From assembly GCA_903828645.1 (NCBI GenBank), contig CAIKNA010000084.1, positions 1-39,446 of the forward strand: DNA of 39,446 nucleotides, read 5' to 3'. Source of the DNA: an uncultured Bacteroidales bacterium. Lineage in GTDB: Bacteria; Bacteroidota; Bacteroidia; Bacteroidales; FEN-979. Under the pieces are notes generated by a model. The model did not search any database. It saw only the letters and a list, made by a program, of their open reading frames with translations, and was not told the origin of the DNA. Shown here in pieces: positions 1 through 9,107 of the stretch. Within the stretch, counting starts at the first letter, position 1; the number at the start of each line of letters is the position of its first letter. Made by a program: the position numbers and the translations under genes.

Positions 1-2961
1 TCCTGTGATGATGGGCGACATGCCTGCAGCCGGTTGCAGTGTGATGGTGTTTGTGGCAGATGCCAGCGGGATCACTCCGACCGTAACCGGGAAGAGCTCC
101 CCGTTCGCGCTGCTGTATGGAAGGGAACCCGGGTTTGTCAGTTTGAAAATCACTGGTCCGCCGGTACCGCGATGGTTGATGTTGTTGATAGCATCTGTAA
201 TAGTTGTAAAATTGGGATAGCTGTTCAAGGCGCCCACAAGATAGTTGCCACTCATGGGGCCAAGGATTGCGAGGTTCCCGGCTGGGGATGTCACTGCAGG
301 TGTTTGTGGCACGCCGCCAATGGTTATGCTTAAACATTGCCCGTCGATAGCATGGCCTGTCGGCGCGGTTTGAATTATGTCACAAACAAGCCAGAAATAG
401 TTATCACCGGGGGTGAGAACTTGCGATCCGCTGACGATAAAATTGCCTGTGGTGGGTGTTATCGAACCGAACAGAAGACCAGGACCGTAGACCGCGGAGT
501 TGCCTGTATAATATATTTTTGAAGGTGTTGCATTGATATCGGCGATGGCTGTTGTGCCCAGGGCATTGCAGGTGATCTGGGTGACGTTCAGCGCATTAGT
601 TCCTCCTGAAACCGTAATTTTCATGCGGATGACGGCCTGGTTCGTTGTTCCGGAGAAGGTATTTCCCGATATCTGGTCGGTGGTACACGACTGGAATCCC
701 ATGGAGGAAACAGGGGTGAAATTACCCTCATCTGCACCAACATCGGTTGCTGTACCTGCACCGGAATAGCCTGTTTCGCCCCACCGGGTATCCCCGTCAA
801 AATCAAATGCGATTGCTGTTGGCGTTGTGATCCGGGTCCCCGAACTTTCGATCATGGTAGGGCTTCCCTGTGAAATATGGAAGTCGTGATTTGCCACATC
901 CGAAAACGGTGGCAGCTCGGAAAAAGAGGCTGTTTCACGGGGTGTTACCCTTGCTTTGAAGAGGCTGATCGATTGATCCGCATTTGTCCCGTCATAATAG
1001 ATCAGGCTATTCGGGCCGGGTGTGCCGGCATAAAAGCAGTTGTTGTTGGATGTGGCGGAATAGGCCGACAGGGAGGTGCTGTTTCGCCTGAATGCAGCTG
1101 AACAGGAAAAACCGGAGGTAAAAACAGGAATTGAAGTGTTGACAATGATGTTATTCTTCATTTCGGTAGTATTGGATGAAACCGTATACACACCGCTTGT
1201 CCCGAAAGTTGTGGTGGAACTGCTTGTCGCATTCAGATAGATTGTATTGTAGCAAAGGCTGATGGGATTGGGATTATTCATGTAGATTCCGCAAACTGCA
1301 TTGGTGCCCGCCGAGACCGGGGTTTTAAGGTCACTGACATAATTGTTGTGAACGAGCACATTATTTCCGCTATAAACATAGAGTCCGTAAACCTGGCCTG
1401 CTGCGGTTAGTGAAGTCAGGTCATAGATCATGTTTTTATAGGTGTTCTGGGTACTGTATGCATGATACATCCCATAAACCGTGCCACCTGCCGAAGAGAG
1501 GGAATAAATGGTATTCGAATAGGTTTGCCTCGTACCCGTCGTGGTATTGAGATACATTCCATAAACTTCCCCGTTGCCGGCGTGGTTGAAATTATAAAAT
1601 GCATTGTTGTAATAGCTTTCAACCGTAGGGGAGGAATATTCAAACAGTCCGTAGATTGGGTTGTTCCCGGAGTTGACCGTAAGGTCATGAACCATATTGT
1701 CGTGCACCGTTGTTGTTCCGTTCCAGCTTCTGAGCGCATACAGGTAAGCTGATCCCGTGGCTGCGAGGTTGTAAATAAGATTGCTGTTCATGTTCACGTT
1801 CAACGCAGAACCAGCATCGATTGCGTAAAAATAACCTCCGCCTCCCAAGGTTATATCATGTATGATATTGTTATTCACATTGATCGTTCCCGGCCCGTTG
1901 CTTGAAAGAGTATTAAATATACCGTAGAAGTTAGCTGTTGAAGCGGTAGGGAATGAGCAATTCTGAATGATATTGTTAGAAATTGTCAGTGTGTTGGTAG
2001 TCCCTGCATTTCCGTATTGGGTATAGATACCATAAAAAGCCTGCGAGGATCCGCTCGTAATGTTGAGACTTATCGTGTTGCCTGTGATGGTCCCGCCTGA
2101 TTGATAACCGCCGGTAAGGCTGATCCCAAACATACTGTATGATGGTGCGATGGTATAGGTTCCGCTTGCGATTGAGTTGTTTGAAATGGTAATCCCGTTC
2201 TGGTAGCTGGCACCGATACCGAAAGGGTTAAACGAACCGCCCAGGTTTGTCACATGGTTCGCCCCGGCAACACCGATTTCATTCCCCTGGTCATAAAGCG
2301 TGTAAGGAGACGGGGCATTGTACCCGTTGAGAACAATTCCATTGCACACATTGGCGATGTTGTTGCTGTAAAACCTGCAGTTGCTGCATGCATCCGAGAT
2401 AGCAGTAATTGAGAGAGCTGCAGTACTTGTGGCGGTATGATTCCCGGCATAGATGCCGTATGAATTCTGGCTGTTTTGCAACGATATGTTGCAGTTCCTG
2501 ATCGTCACGTTCTGGCAGCCGTCAAAAGGGGCAGTACTGCTTTTTTTAACCAGCGCGTATCCCCAGTCAACGGTATTGTCTGTACCTGTGATGTCAATTC
2601 CGTCGAATGTAACATAATCACTGCCTGCAATGATGATGGCCCCGTCGGTAGTGCTGTTCCAACCCCCGCCGGAGGCAAACAATTTCGGGTTGACAAGCCC
2701 TCCGGGCACTTTCTGGAAAACGATGGGCGCGGAAACCGACGATGTGTTTGTGTTCAGAATGATATTGATGCCATTTTCCATATAGCCCGACGCGACATTG
2801 AAGATAACCCCGGGAGCTGCGGTGCCATTGATATTCAACTGGGCAATGGCATTGGCAATTGTGGCATAATCTCCCGGTATTGTTTTCACCCCGGTGAGCG
2901 GCTGACTCTGTGTAAGATTTACGATAAACCCCATGAGGCAAATAATCCAGATTCTTTTCAT
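1..2961 (-). CDS. Large beta-helix surface protein, partial (C-terminus beyond left edge)
   Basis: Reading the minus strand from the ATG at 2961 gives 987 codons with no stop before the window edge. The protein starts with a signal peptide (basic MKR, hydrophobic stretch, cleavage near residue 20). Residues about 22-700 are rich in Asn, Ser, Thr and Gly with repeated short turns such as VYGMY, VYGLY and FYGIF, as in right-handed parallel beta-helix proteins. Residues about 750-890 resemble the BNR-repeat neuraminidase N-terminal domain (GTTAIADINATP, KIYYTGNS). Around residue 910 a second copy of the N-terminal module begins (YPNFTTITDAINNIN against DYATIANAIAQLNIN near residue 31). Such proteins in Bacteroidota are usually secreted by T9SS with a C-terminal sorting domain, which would lie outside this window. 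The substrate or partner is unknown. Start choice rests on the signal peptide and a TAnnTTTG box 47 bases upstream. Confidence 0.88.
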   Translation of the reverse strand, partial: MKRIWIICLMGFIVNLTQSQPLTGVKTIPGDYATIANAIAQLNINGTAAPGVIFNVASGYMENGINIILNTNTSSVSAPIVFQKVPGGLVNPKLFASGGGWNSTTDGAIIIAGSDYVTFDGIDITGTDNTVDWGYALVKKSSTAPFDGCQNVTIRNCNISLQNSQNSYGIYAGNHTATSTAALSITAISDACSNCRFYSNNIANVCNGIVLNGYNAPSPYTLYDQGNEIGVAGANHVTNLGGSFNPFGIGASYQNGITISNNSIASGTYTIAPSYSMFGISLTGGYQSGGTITGNTISLNITSGSSQAFYGIYTQYGNAGTTNTLTISNNIIQNCSFPTASTANFYGIFNTLSSNGPGTINVNNNIIHDITLGGGGYFYAIDAGSALNVNMNSNLIYNLAATGSAYLYALRSWNGTTTVHDNMVHDLTVNSGNNPIYGLFEYSSPTVESYYNNAFYNFNHAGNGEVYGMYLNTTTGTRQTYSNTIYSLSSAGGTVYGMYHAYSTQNTYKNMIYDLTSLTAAGQVYGLYVYSGNNVLVHNNYVSDLKTPVSAGTNAVCGIYMNNPNPISLCYNTIYLNATSSSTTTFGTSGVYTVSSNTTEMKNNIIVNTSIPVFTSGFSCSAAFRRNSTSLSAYSATSNNNCFYAGTPGPNSLIYYDGTNADQSISLFKARVTPRETASFSELPPFSDVANHDFHISQGSPTMIESSGTRITTPTAIAFDFDGDTRWGETGYSGAGTATDVGADEGNFTPVSSMGFQSCTTDQISGNTFSGTTNQAVIRMKITVSGGTNALNVTQITCNALGTTAIADINATPSKIYYTGNSAVYGPGLLFGSITPTTGNFIVSGSQVLTPGDNYFWLVCDIIQTAPTGHAIDGQCLSITIGGVPQTPAVTSPAGNLAILGPMSGNYLVGALNSYPNFTTITDAINNINHRGTGGPVIFKLTNPGSLPYSSANGELFPVTVGVIPLASATNTITLQPAAGMSPIITG

Positions 2962-3007
2962 TCTCAAAGTGATTTTGGTTTCACAAATGTTCCTTATTTT
3001 AACATTG

Positions 3008-3015
3008 CAAAAGTA
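3008..3015 (-). promoter_or_regulatory. Bacteroidota -7 promoter box for the beta-helix gene
   Basis: On the minus strand this reads TACTTTTG, an exact match to the TAnnTTTG -7 consensus, 47 bases before the ATG at 2961. No clear TTTG/TTG -33 element is seen at the right spacing, which fits a promoter that needs an activator. The 31-bp repeat at 3042-3072 lies just upstream. Confidence 0.55.
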
Positions 3016-3041
3016 TACCACGGAAAAAAGAAGGATTGACA

Positions 3042-3072
3042 GGCATGTGTTAATAATTGCCAGTCATGTGCC
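3042..3072. repeat. 31-bp direct repeat, copy A (candidate activator site)
   Basis: This copy matches the one at 3143-3173 at 24 of 31 positions in the same orientation, 101 bases apart. Both share the ends GGCATGTGT and TCATGT. It lies directly upstream of the -7 box of the beta-helix gene and in the only gap between that gene and an AraC-type regulator. Role as an operator is an inference. Confidence 0.5.
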
Positions 3073-3142
3073 ATTTTAGGGGTTCAGCCCGGGGAAAAGA
3101 GGTTCGCGCGAAATATCGGAAAAGGGAGAAAAAACGTTGAAA

Positions 3143-3173
3143 GGCATGTGTCAAATATTGACACTCATGTCTC
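3143..3173. repeat. 31-bp direct repeat, copy B, with inner palindrome
   Basis: This is the second copy of the repeat at 3042-3072. It contains the inverted repeat GTGTCAA-ATA-TTGACAC (3148-3164). It overlaps the last codons and the stop codon of the hybrid kinase gene, so part of the sequence is also constrained as coding. Confidence 0.5.
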
Positions 3174-6099
3174 TTTTTGCCATAAATTCACTGGGTGTCA
3201 TGCGGTAGACCTCCCTGAAACTTTTAGTGAAGTAGGATAGATTGTTGAAGCCCACTGCGTACATGATATCCGATACATTCCCGAATTTCTGTTCCATGAG
3301 CTGGGCTGCGCGTTTTATCCGGATGATGCGGATAAAACCCGTAATGGGCTGATCGGTGATGGCTTTTATTTTGCGGTGAAGCTGACTCCTGCTCATCGCA
3401 ATGTTCTGTAAAAGGAACTCGATGTCCAGTTCCGGGTTGTCGATATTGGCTTCTATCAACTGTATCAGTTTGCGGAGAAATTTTTCATCGGCAGAGGTCA
3501 CACTAATTTCTCCAGGTTCAAGTTTCATCGGACTGGAGAAAATCTGCCGCAATTTTCCCCGCTGGTCGATCAGGTTCCTGATCCGTATAACCAGCTCCCT
3601 GTTGCTGAATGGTTTGGTGATGTAATCATCCGCGCCGGTTTCCAGCCCGGTGACCCTCTCCTCCGAACCCGTCAAAGCCGTCAGCATGATAACCGGGATG
3701 TGGCTAGTTTTCTCATCCTTCTTTACTTTCATGCAAAACTCAATGCCATTCACCGGCTGCATCATCACGTCCGTAATGATCAAATCGGGAATAATAGTAC
3801 AGGCCATTTCGAAACCCTGGTCTCCATTTTCGGCATCAGACACGGTATAATAGGGATGAAGAATTTCCCTCATATAGAGGCGCATATCCGGGTTGTCATC
3901 CACAACCAGTACCTGGGGCAAACTGTCGTTATCCTGGCCTTTATAAGGCCTGTCCTCCGGAATCCCGGGCCCCTTAATCGTTTCACTTGCCGGTAGCGGC
4001 AGACTTTCCTTTTTCAGAGCAGGAATATATGGATGAATTTCGGTTAATTCTTCAATTGAATAGGTGTTTCTTTCCGCTGACAGGAATACTGAAAAAAGAC
4101 TTCCTTTGCCCGGGGTGCTTTCAAGAGTAATAAAGCCACGATGCAGTTTTAACAACTCCCTGGTGAGGGCCAGTCCGATGCCAAACCCGCCGACTGTATT
4201 TCCCTGGTTGTGATTTAACTGGTAAAAACGTTCAAAAATCTGCTCCTGTTTATTTTCCGGAATCCCGATCCCGCTGTCTTTTACATCGATCCTGATAAAT
4301 TCACCTTTCATATCCGCCGCGACAGTATCGCCTTGTCCGGGGGCCATTTTGTCGATGGAAACCGTAAAATCAAGGTTGCCGGACGGAAGGGTGTACTTGA
4401 TGGCATTCGAAAGGAGATTGCCAATGACTTTTTCCAGTATATCGGGATCAAAGCAGGTATTCATCGGTTCAACAGGAAGATGTTGCCTGAAATGAATGTT
4501 TTTCTGCCCGGCAAGGTGTGAGAATGATTCTGCAATGGATGCGAGGGGTACAAGGATGTTTCCGGAGACAAGGCGTATTTTCTGGCTTCCGCTGTCAATC
4601 TTAGTGAATTCCAGCAATTGTTCATCCAGGAACAGCAACCTGGTGGCATTCCTGTGGATGAGTTCGAGCCAGGGTTTGTTTTCCGGGGTGGCTGTTTCCA
4701 GCAACTTTTCTGCCGGTCCCAGCATCAGGGTAAGGGGTGTGCGGAATTCATGTGAAAGATTCGCAAAAAAATGGGACTTCATTTCGTTGATCTCCTTCAG
4801 TTTTAAGGAGAGTTTCCTTGAAATTCTGGACCGGTAGTAAAAGAAGAGGGCAAGGGCAAGCAAGGCAATGAATAAACCGATCGCAAGGCTGTACCATGCC
4901 CTTAGCTTTTGGATCTGCAACTCCTGGTTGTTTTTTTCGATTTTAAGTGCTGTGATTTCATTTTCTTTCGCAACAATGCTGTATTTTGCCTGGATTTCTG
5001 TCAGGGCCTTCAGGTTGTTTTCATTCACTATGCTGTCGCTGAAAAGTTTAAACATCACATGGTACCGGTATGCTTCTTTGAAATTTTCAAGGGCACCGTA
5101 GGATTCAAAGAGAACCCTTGCCGATTCGCGGATGACTTTCAAATCATTAATCTGTTTGCCTGTTTCCAGCCCCTTAAGTGCATAAAAAACCGCCCGGTTG
5201 TTGTCTTTTCCCTTCTGGTAATCAAAACCAAGATTGATATAGCTCATTGCGATATCAATATTGCTGTGATATTCAGAGGCCAGGGCCAGGGACTGTTCGT
5301 GGTATTGAATGGCACTTTTCACATCCCCCATGTTCATATAAGACATTCCGATGTTGTTCAAACATTTTGCCTTACCCTGTTTATCGCCCAGTTTTTCTTT
5401 AATTTCCAGGGATTTGAGATAATAATTAATGGCAGTCTGATGATCCCCTTTCTTTTCATAAATGGTGCCGATGTTGATCATGTTAACCGAAGATCCAAGT
5501 TTAAATCCCGTCGCATCATTGATCTCAAGCGATTTTTTAAAATAGAAAAGGGCGGAATCAGGAATGTTTTGGGCATTATACATGCTTCCAAACCGGTTGT
5601 ACAACAGGGCCAGGTTCTTCCTGCTTCCTGATGCCTTATAAATTTTCATGGCTTCCAGCATATTGATCAGGGAGTTTTTCTGATCATTTTTCAAGGAATA
5701 GAGGTATCCGATTTCTCCTAAAAAATCAGCATAGGCTGTACGATCGGTCAATTCTTTAAAAATGGTTTTCGACGCGACCAGGATTACGAGTGCGCTGTCG
5801 TATTTTCCCCTGATCCTGAACAGGGAACTTTGGTTGTAAATGGCATCGGTAATGCCTTTGGGATAGTTGATCTGCTTTGCAAGGCTCAGGCCCTGGTTAT
5901 TATATTGCGTTGCCTTTTCGAGGTTTGACCTGATGTATTCATTAAACAGGCTGTTCAGGATCGAACATTTCAATTTGTCGTCCTTTGTTTTCGAAAGAGA
6001 GCTGACCAGGCTGTCGACCGTATGCTGATTCTGTCCAAAGGAGATTGTTGGAAGTAAAGCAAAAAAGAGAAACAGGAATTTCCAGGTTAGTCGAGCCAT
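3151..6099 (-). CDS. Hybrid two-component regulator: TPR sensor, histidine kinase, receiver, AraC output
   Basis: The 982-residue protein joins a whole signalling pathway in one chain. Order: signal peptide 1-22, TPR repeats about 40-360, coiled segment 365-400, one membrane helix 402-424, HisKA with the phospho-accepting H450 (NLSHEFRTP), HATPase with NAIKYT, DSGIGIP (608-614) and GIGLA (640-644), receiver with VVDD (732-735), phospho-acceptor D777 and K829, and an AraC-type DNA-binding domain at about 880-970. The TPR part is predicted to be periplasmic and the rest cytoplasmic. The arrangement resembles the hybrid two-component systems of Bacteroides, with TPRs instead of a Reg_prop propeller. 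Start: an in-frame extension to 6393 runs through a tRNA gene on the other strand and is rejected; ATG 6099 (or 6105) gives a normal signal peptide. Its target may be the neighbouring beta-helix gene. Confidence 0.93.
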   Translation of the reverse strand: MARLTWKFLFLFFALLPTISFGQNQHTVDSLVSSLSKTKDDKLKCSILNSLFNEYIRSNLEKATQYNNQGLSLAKQINYPKGITDAIYNQSSLFRIRGKYDSALVILVASKTIFKELTDRTAYADFLGEIGYLYSLKNDQKNSLINMLEAMKIYKASGSRKNLALLYNRFGSMYNAQNIPDSALFYFKKSLEINDATGFKLGSSVNMINIGTIYEKKGDHQTAINYYLKSLEIKEKLGDKQGKAKCLNNIGMSYMNMGDVKSAIQYHEQSLALASEYHSNIDIAMSYINLGFDYQKGKDNNRAVFYALKGLETGKQINDLKVIRESARVLFESYGALENFKEAYRYHVMFKLFSDSIVNENNLKALTEIQAKYSIVAKENEITALKIEKNNQELQIQKLRAWYSLAIGLFIALLALALFFYYRSRISRKLSLKLKEINEMKSHFFANLSHEFRTPLTLMLGPAEKLLETATPENKPWLELIHRNATRLLFLDEQLLEFTKIDSGSQKIRLVSGNILVPLASIAESFSHLAGQKNIHFRQHLPVEPMNTCFDPDILEKVIGNLLSNAIKYTLPSGNLDFTVSIDKMAPGQGDTVAADMKGEFIRIDVKDSGIGIPENKQEQIFERFYQLNHNQGNTVGGFGIGLALTRELLKLHRGFITLESTPGKGSLFSVFLSAERNTYSIEELTEIHPYIPALKKESLPLPASETIKGPGIPEDRPYKGQDNDSLPQVLVVDDNPDMRLYMREILHPYYTVSDAENGDQGFEMACTIIPDLIITDVMMQPVNGIEFCMKVKKDEKTSHIPVIMLTALTGSEERVTGLETGADDYITKPFSNRELVIRIRNLIDQRGKLRQIFSSPMKLEPGEISVTSADEKFLRKLIQLIEANIDNPELDIEFLLQNIAMSRSQLHRKIKAITDQPITGFIRIIRIKRAAQLMEQKFGNVSDIMYAVGFNNLSYFTKSFREVYRMTPSEFMAKRDMSVNI

Positions 6100-6166
6100 C
6101 AGCATGCAATGAAGGATGTAAAAGTAGAGAAAAAATGCCAGATATGATAATGTCTTCGTGCATTTC

Positions 6167-6197
6167 TTGGCCGGTAACCAAATAGTTCCTACTTTTG
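6167..6197 (+). promoter_or_regulatory. Promoter of tRNA-Ser
   Basis: TTGG at 6167-6170, a 19-base gap, and TACTTTTG at 6190-6197 match the Bacteroidota -33/-7 consensus. The -7 box ends 13 bases before the mature tRNA 5' end. Confidence 0.7.
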
Positions 6198-6210
6198 CAA
6201 GCCCAAACCC

Positions 6211-6301
6211 GGAGAGATGCCAGAGCGGTCGAATGGGGCGGTCTCGAAAACCGTTGATCCCTTTTAGGGGTCCCAGGGTTCGAATCCCTGTCTCTCCGCC
6301 A
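6211..6301 (+). tRNA. tRNA-Ser (anticodon CGA)
   Basis: The acceptor arms GGAGAGA (6211-6217) and TCTCTCC (6291-6297) pair fully. The anticodon loop CTCGAAA sits between GCGGT and ACCGT and gives CGA, which reads UCG. A long variable arm (GATCCC paired with GGGGTC) is typical of class II tRNA-Ser. The T arm is CAGGG-TTCGAAT-CCCTG. The discriminator is G6298, and the next three bases are CCA, so the 3' end appears to be encoded. Confidence 0.96.
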
Positions 6302-6303
6302 AT

Positions 6304-6353
6304 AACCTTCGCTGATGTACTTTTTACAGTACTTTGCGAAGGTTTTGTTTTTT
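6304..6353 (+). terminator. Rho-independent terminator of tRNA-Ser
   Basis: AACCTTCGC (6304-6312) pairs perfectly with GCGAAGGTT (6336-6344), with a smaller GTAC/GTAC stem inside the loop. A T-rich tract follows on the plus strand to 6353. Confidence 0.8.
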
Positions 6354-6416
6354 TATTCACCTGGAAAAGCCGGAACCACTTTACACGGATCAAGCGGAAT
6401 TTCCATGGGGGAAGTG

Positions 6417-6458
6417 AATTTCGGATTTCACATTTCAGATTTCAGATCTCACATCTCC
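6417..6458. repeat. Heptamer tandem array 1
   Basis: Six consecutive degenerate 7-bp units: AATTTCG, GATTTCA, CATTTCA, GATTTCA, GATCTCA, CATCTCC. Rotated, the units read TCA(G/C)ATT, which fits the TMANWYN consensus shared by four other arrays in the window. It lies between the tRNA-Ser terminator and the truncated FISUMP gene. Confidence 0.75.
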
Positions 6459-6530
6459 TATTCAAACAAGAATCTCCCCGGTCATCAATTTCCATGTGCA
6501 AAACATTGATTGTTATTATGCTAGCAGCCA

Positions 6531-7670
6531 ATGACCGAATGGGACAATATAAATAATTCGGGCAAATGGAGTGACTGGAGCGGGCCCTGGCAGTCGTCAC
6601 TTAAACTTCATGCGGCGGGCTTCCTGGATAATACCAGTGGCTTGCTTGTTTACCCTGGAATTGAAGACGACATTTGGAGCAGCAGCCAGCAGGGCTCCAT
6701 GACGGGGGCAGGACTGAAGTTCAACTTTGATATCAGTTCAATCAGAAATTCCGATAAATCCTATGGTTTACCCTTGCGTTGCATTGCCGATTGTGCCGGG
6801 CTGGTTTATCCTGCTCCCGGTGTCCACAGTTCAACCAGGGCAACCATCACCTGGAACTGGACAGCAGTGGCTGGCGCTGTCGGATACAAATGGGGAACGG
6901 CAAATAACCCGGTCACTGCAACTGAAATCGGGGCTGCCAATACGAAAACCGAAACCGGGCTGACATGCAATACCAGCTTTACCCGTTATGTGTGGGCATT
7001 CAATGAGTGCGGGATATCCACGGCCGCAGCACTGAATTATTATACACTCCGCTGCGAAAGCTGCAATATTCCTGACCTGACCATCAACCACACCACCGCG
7101 GGTGGCGTTGCACCGGTTGATAAAACGGTTACTTACGGAACAGTGACCAACATCCCGGGCGAACCTTCCAAATGCTGGATCACCCGCAACCTCGGTGCAA
7201 GCCGGCAGGCTTCTTCAGTCAGCGATTATTCGGAAGCTTCAGCAGGGTGGTACTGGCAATTCAACCGCAAACAAGGATACAAACACGACGGGTCGGTGGT
7301 GACACCTTCATGGAACATCACGACGATCGATGAAAATTCAGACTGGCAAACCCTCAACGATCCCTGCACCCTTGAACTTGGCGCCGGATGGAGGGTTCCC
7401 ACAAACACCGAGTGGACCAATCTCAACAATGCAGACAACTGGACAAACTGGAATGGCTTATGGAACAGCGGGTTGAAAGTCCATGCTGCAGGATACCTCG
7501 AATATTCAACGGGTTCTCTGGGTTCCAGGGGAGCAGAAGGTTTCTACTGGGGGAGTAAGCAAAACAGTTCATCCACCGGCCAGGTTATTCAGATTAATAA
7601 CAGCTTTATCAATTTATTCAGCAACTATAAAACATTCGGCTATTCCGTCCGATGTCTGAATGGCAATTAG
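6531..7670 (+). pseudogene. 5'-truncated FISUMP-domain surface protein
   Basis: The 379-residue frame has no signal peptide and starts inside a Fibrobacter succinogenes major paralogous (FISUMP) domain. Residues 1-84 (TEWDNIN... LPLRCI) match the second half of the complete FISUMP domain at about 220-377 (TEWTNLN... YSVRCL). Between them, about 88-172, is a fibronectin III-like segment. A TAG stop lies in frame just before the ATG, and upstream sequence shows no FISUMP homology, so the gene most likely lost its 5' half. The break lies between the tRNA-Ser and the intact 3' part, with a heptamer array in the gap. An intact small protein with an unusual start is possible but unlikely, because half a domain would be missing and no export signal is present. 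Confidence 0.7.
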
Positions 7671-7763
7671 CCTATATTGCTGTTAACATGGTTATGGAGA
7701 TAATGGTGCTCATTTTCATGATTATTTGATATAATCATTTTCTGTTTTTTGGTATCGTCCTGG

Positions 7764-7793
7764 TTGTTTTACCAACAAAAATATTTATCTTTA
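7764..7793 (+). promoter_or_regulatory. Promoter of the PAS-photolyase-glycosylase group
   Basis: TTG (7764-7766), a 19-base gap, and TATCTTTA (7786-7793) fit the -33/-7 pattern except for the last base. The PAS gene starts 46 bases later. Confidence 0.5.
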
Positions 7794-7839
7794 CAAGACA
7801 ATTAACCATCGGGCATAAGTACCATTATATTGATATTAA

Positions 7840-9105
7840 ATGGATTATCTGAAAAAAACCGGGAAGGAACCGGATGAATTCCGGGATCATGAGCAGGTTG
7901 TTGACGGGTTAGTGTTTAATGAAGAAAAATTCGCAAAACTCACCCAATCATTCCTGGATATTGTCTTCATCCTGGATGAAAAGGGACACTGCATCTTTTT
8001 CAATGACAAAATGGAATCGCTTCTCGGTTATAAATCGGAAGAGGTCGTAGGTAAGCCATTTTCAAATTTGATGCCTGTCATTGAAATTCCAAGGTGCAGG
8101 ACTCAACTGGACAACATCTTCAACAATAAAGATGTTTTTGAATTTCACACCCGGATCTGTCATAAAAAAGGACACCTTGTTGATGTTGAGATCAATGGTA
8201 ACCTTACGAGGTACAAAGGAGAACCGGTAGCACAGGGGACTATCAGGGACATTTCCGAACGTAAACGGATTCAGAATGCGCTCGAGGAGAGCCTGAGAAG
8301 CTACAAAGGGTTGTTCGACTCGGTTTCCGATGCCATTTATATCCACAAGGCCGACGGGGTGTTTATTGACGTGAACGCAGGAGCAACGATCATGTATGGC
8401 TACTCGCGGCATGAACTCATTGGCAGGAATCCTGAAATGGTATCCGCATCCGGAATGAATGACCTGAAGCAGGTTTCATCACTCATGCAGAAAACCATGC
8501 TTACCGGGAAGCCTGAGCAGATAGAATTCTGGGGCATGCGCAAAAATGGGGAAATTTTCCCCAAGGAGGTTATCTTTCACAAGGGAAAATATTTTGGAGA
8601 GGATGTGATCATCACCACCGCCCGAGATATCACCGAACGCAGGCGCGCAGAACAGGCATTGCGCGAAAGCGAAGCCAAATACCGCATTCTTGCCGAAAAA
8701 ATGCATGATATAGTCTGGATACTGGACCTTGATTTGAAGCTTGTCTATGTAAACCCTTCAACGGAATTTACCCTGGGCTTTACAAGGGAAGAGAGGATGT
8801 CTATGAGGATCGATGAATGCATGGTTCCTGAGTCGCTTGATTATGCCATGCAGAAGCTGATAAACGAAATTGTTTTGAACCAGGATGGAAAGGCCGACAA
8901 AGACAGGGGCGTTCTTCTCGAACTGGAATATTACCATAAAGACGGCTCTACCCGCTGGCTTGAGCAGAGCATCAATGGTATATACGATGAAAACGGTGAA
9001 CTGACAGAAATCATGGGTGTTGCCAGGGACATCACCGAACGTAAAAAAGCAAAGGATGTTTTGCATCAATACGGGGAGGGTAGAAGTAACTATTCAACTT
9101 CCTGA
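7840..9105 (+). CDS. Triple-PAS sensory protein without output domain
   Basis: The 421-residue protein holds three PAS domains with PAC ends at about 30-142, 155-267 and 280-402. Each ends in the usual linker (RDISERKR, RDITERRR, RDITERKK). After the third linker only about 18 residues remain before the stop, where a histidine kinase or GGDEF domain would normally follow. No membrane segment or signal peptide is seen, so it should be cytoplasmic. The stop is two bases before the photolyase start, suggesting translational coupling. It could be a 3'-truncated sensor kinase or a free-standing PAS adaptor. The ligand is unknown; no diagnostic LOV-type GRNCRFLQ motif is present. Confidence 0.85.
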   Translation: MDYLKKTGKEPDEFRDHEQVVDGLVFNEEKFAKLTQSFLDIVFILDEKGHCIFFNDKMESLLGYKSEEVVGKPFSNLMPVIEIPRCRTQLDNIFNNKDVFEFHTRICHKKGHLVDVEINGNLTRYKGEPVAQGTIRDISERKRIQNALEESLRSYKGLFDSVSDAIYIHKADGVFIDVNAGATIMYGYSRHELIGRNPEMVSASGMNDLKQVSSLMQKTMLTGKPEQIEFWGMRKNGEIFPKEVIFHKGKYFGEDVIITTARDITERRRAEQALRESEAKYRILAEKMHDIVWILDLDLKLVYVNPSTEFTLGFTREERMSMRIDECMVPESLDYAMQKLINEIVLNQDGKADKDRGVLLELEYYHKDGSTRWLEQSINGIYDENGELTEIMGVARDITERKKAKDVLHQYGEGRSNYSTS

Positions 9106-9107
9106 AC

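Noticed and set aside
2476-3039. 187-codon plus-strand ORF
   Set aside because: Antisense shadow of the beta-helix gene, which has a signal peptide and a coherent continuous frame.
4909-5631. 240-codon plus-strand ORF
   Set aside because: It is the antisense shadow of the TPR region of the hybrid kinase, with no domain recognised.
6100-6393. N-terminal extension of the hybrid kinase to 6393
   Set aside because: It runs through the tRNA-Ser gene on the opposite strand and hides the signal peptide; ATG 6099 is preferred.
6504-6556. Alternative upstream start for the truncated FISUMP gene
   Set aside because: A TAG stop lies directly upstream in frame and no homology extends past it.
8280-9105. 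Frameshifted kinase domain after the PAS protein
   Set aside because: No kinase motif is seen in any frame between the third PAS domain and the photolyase start.
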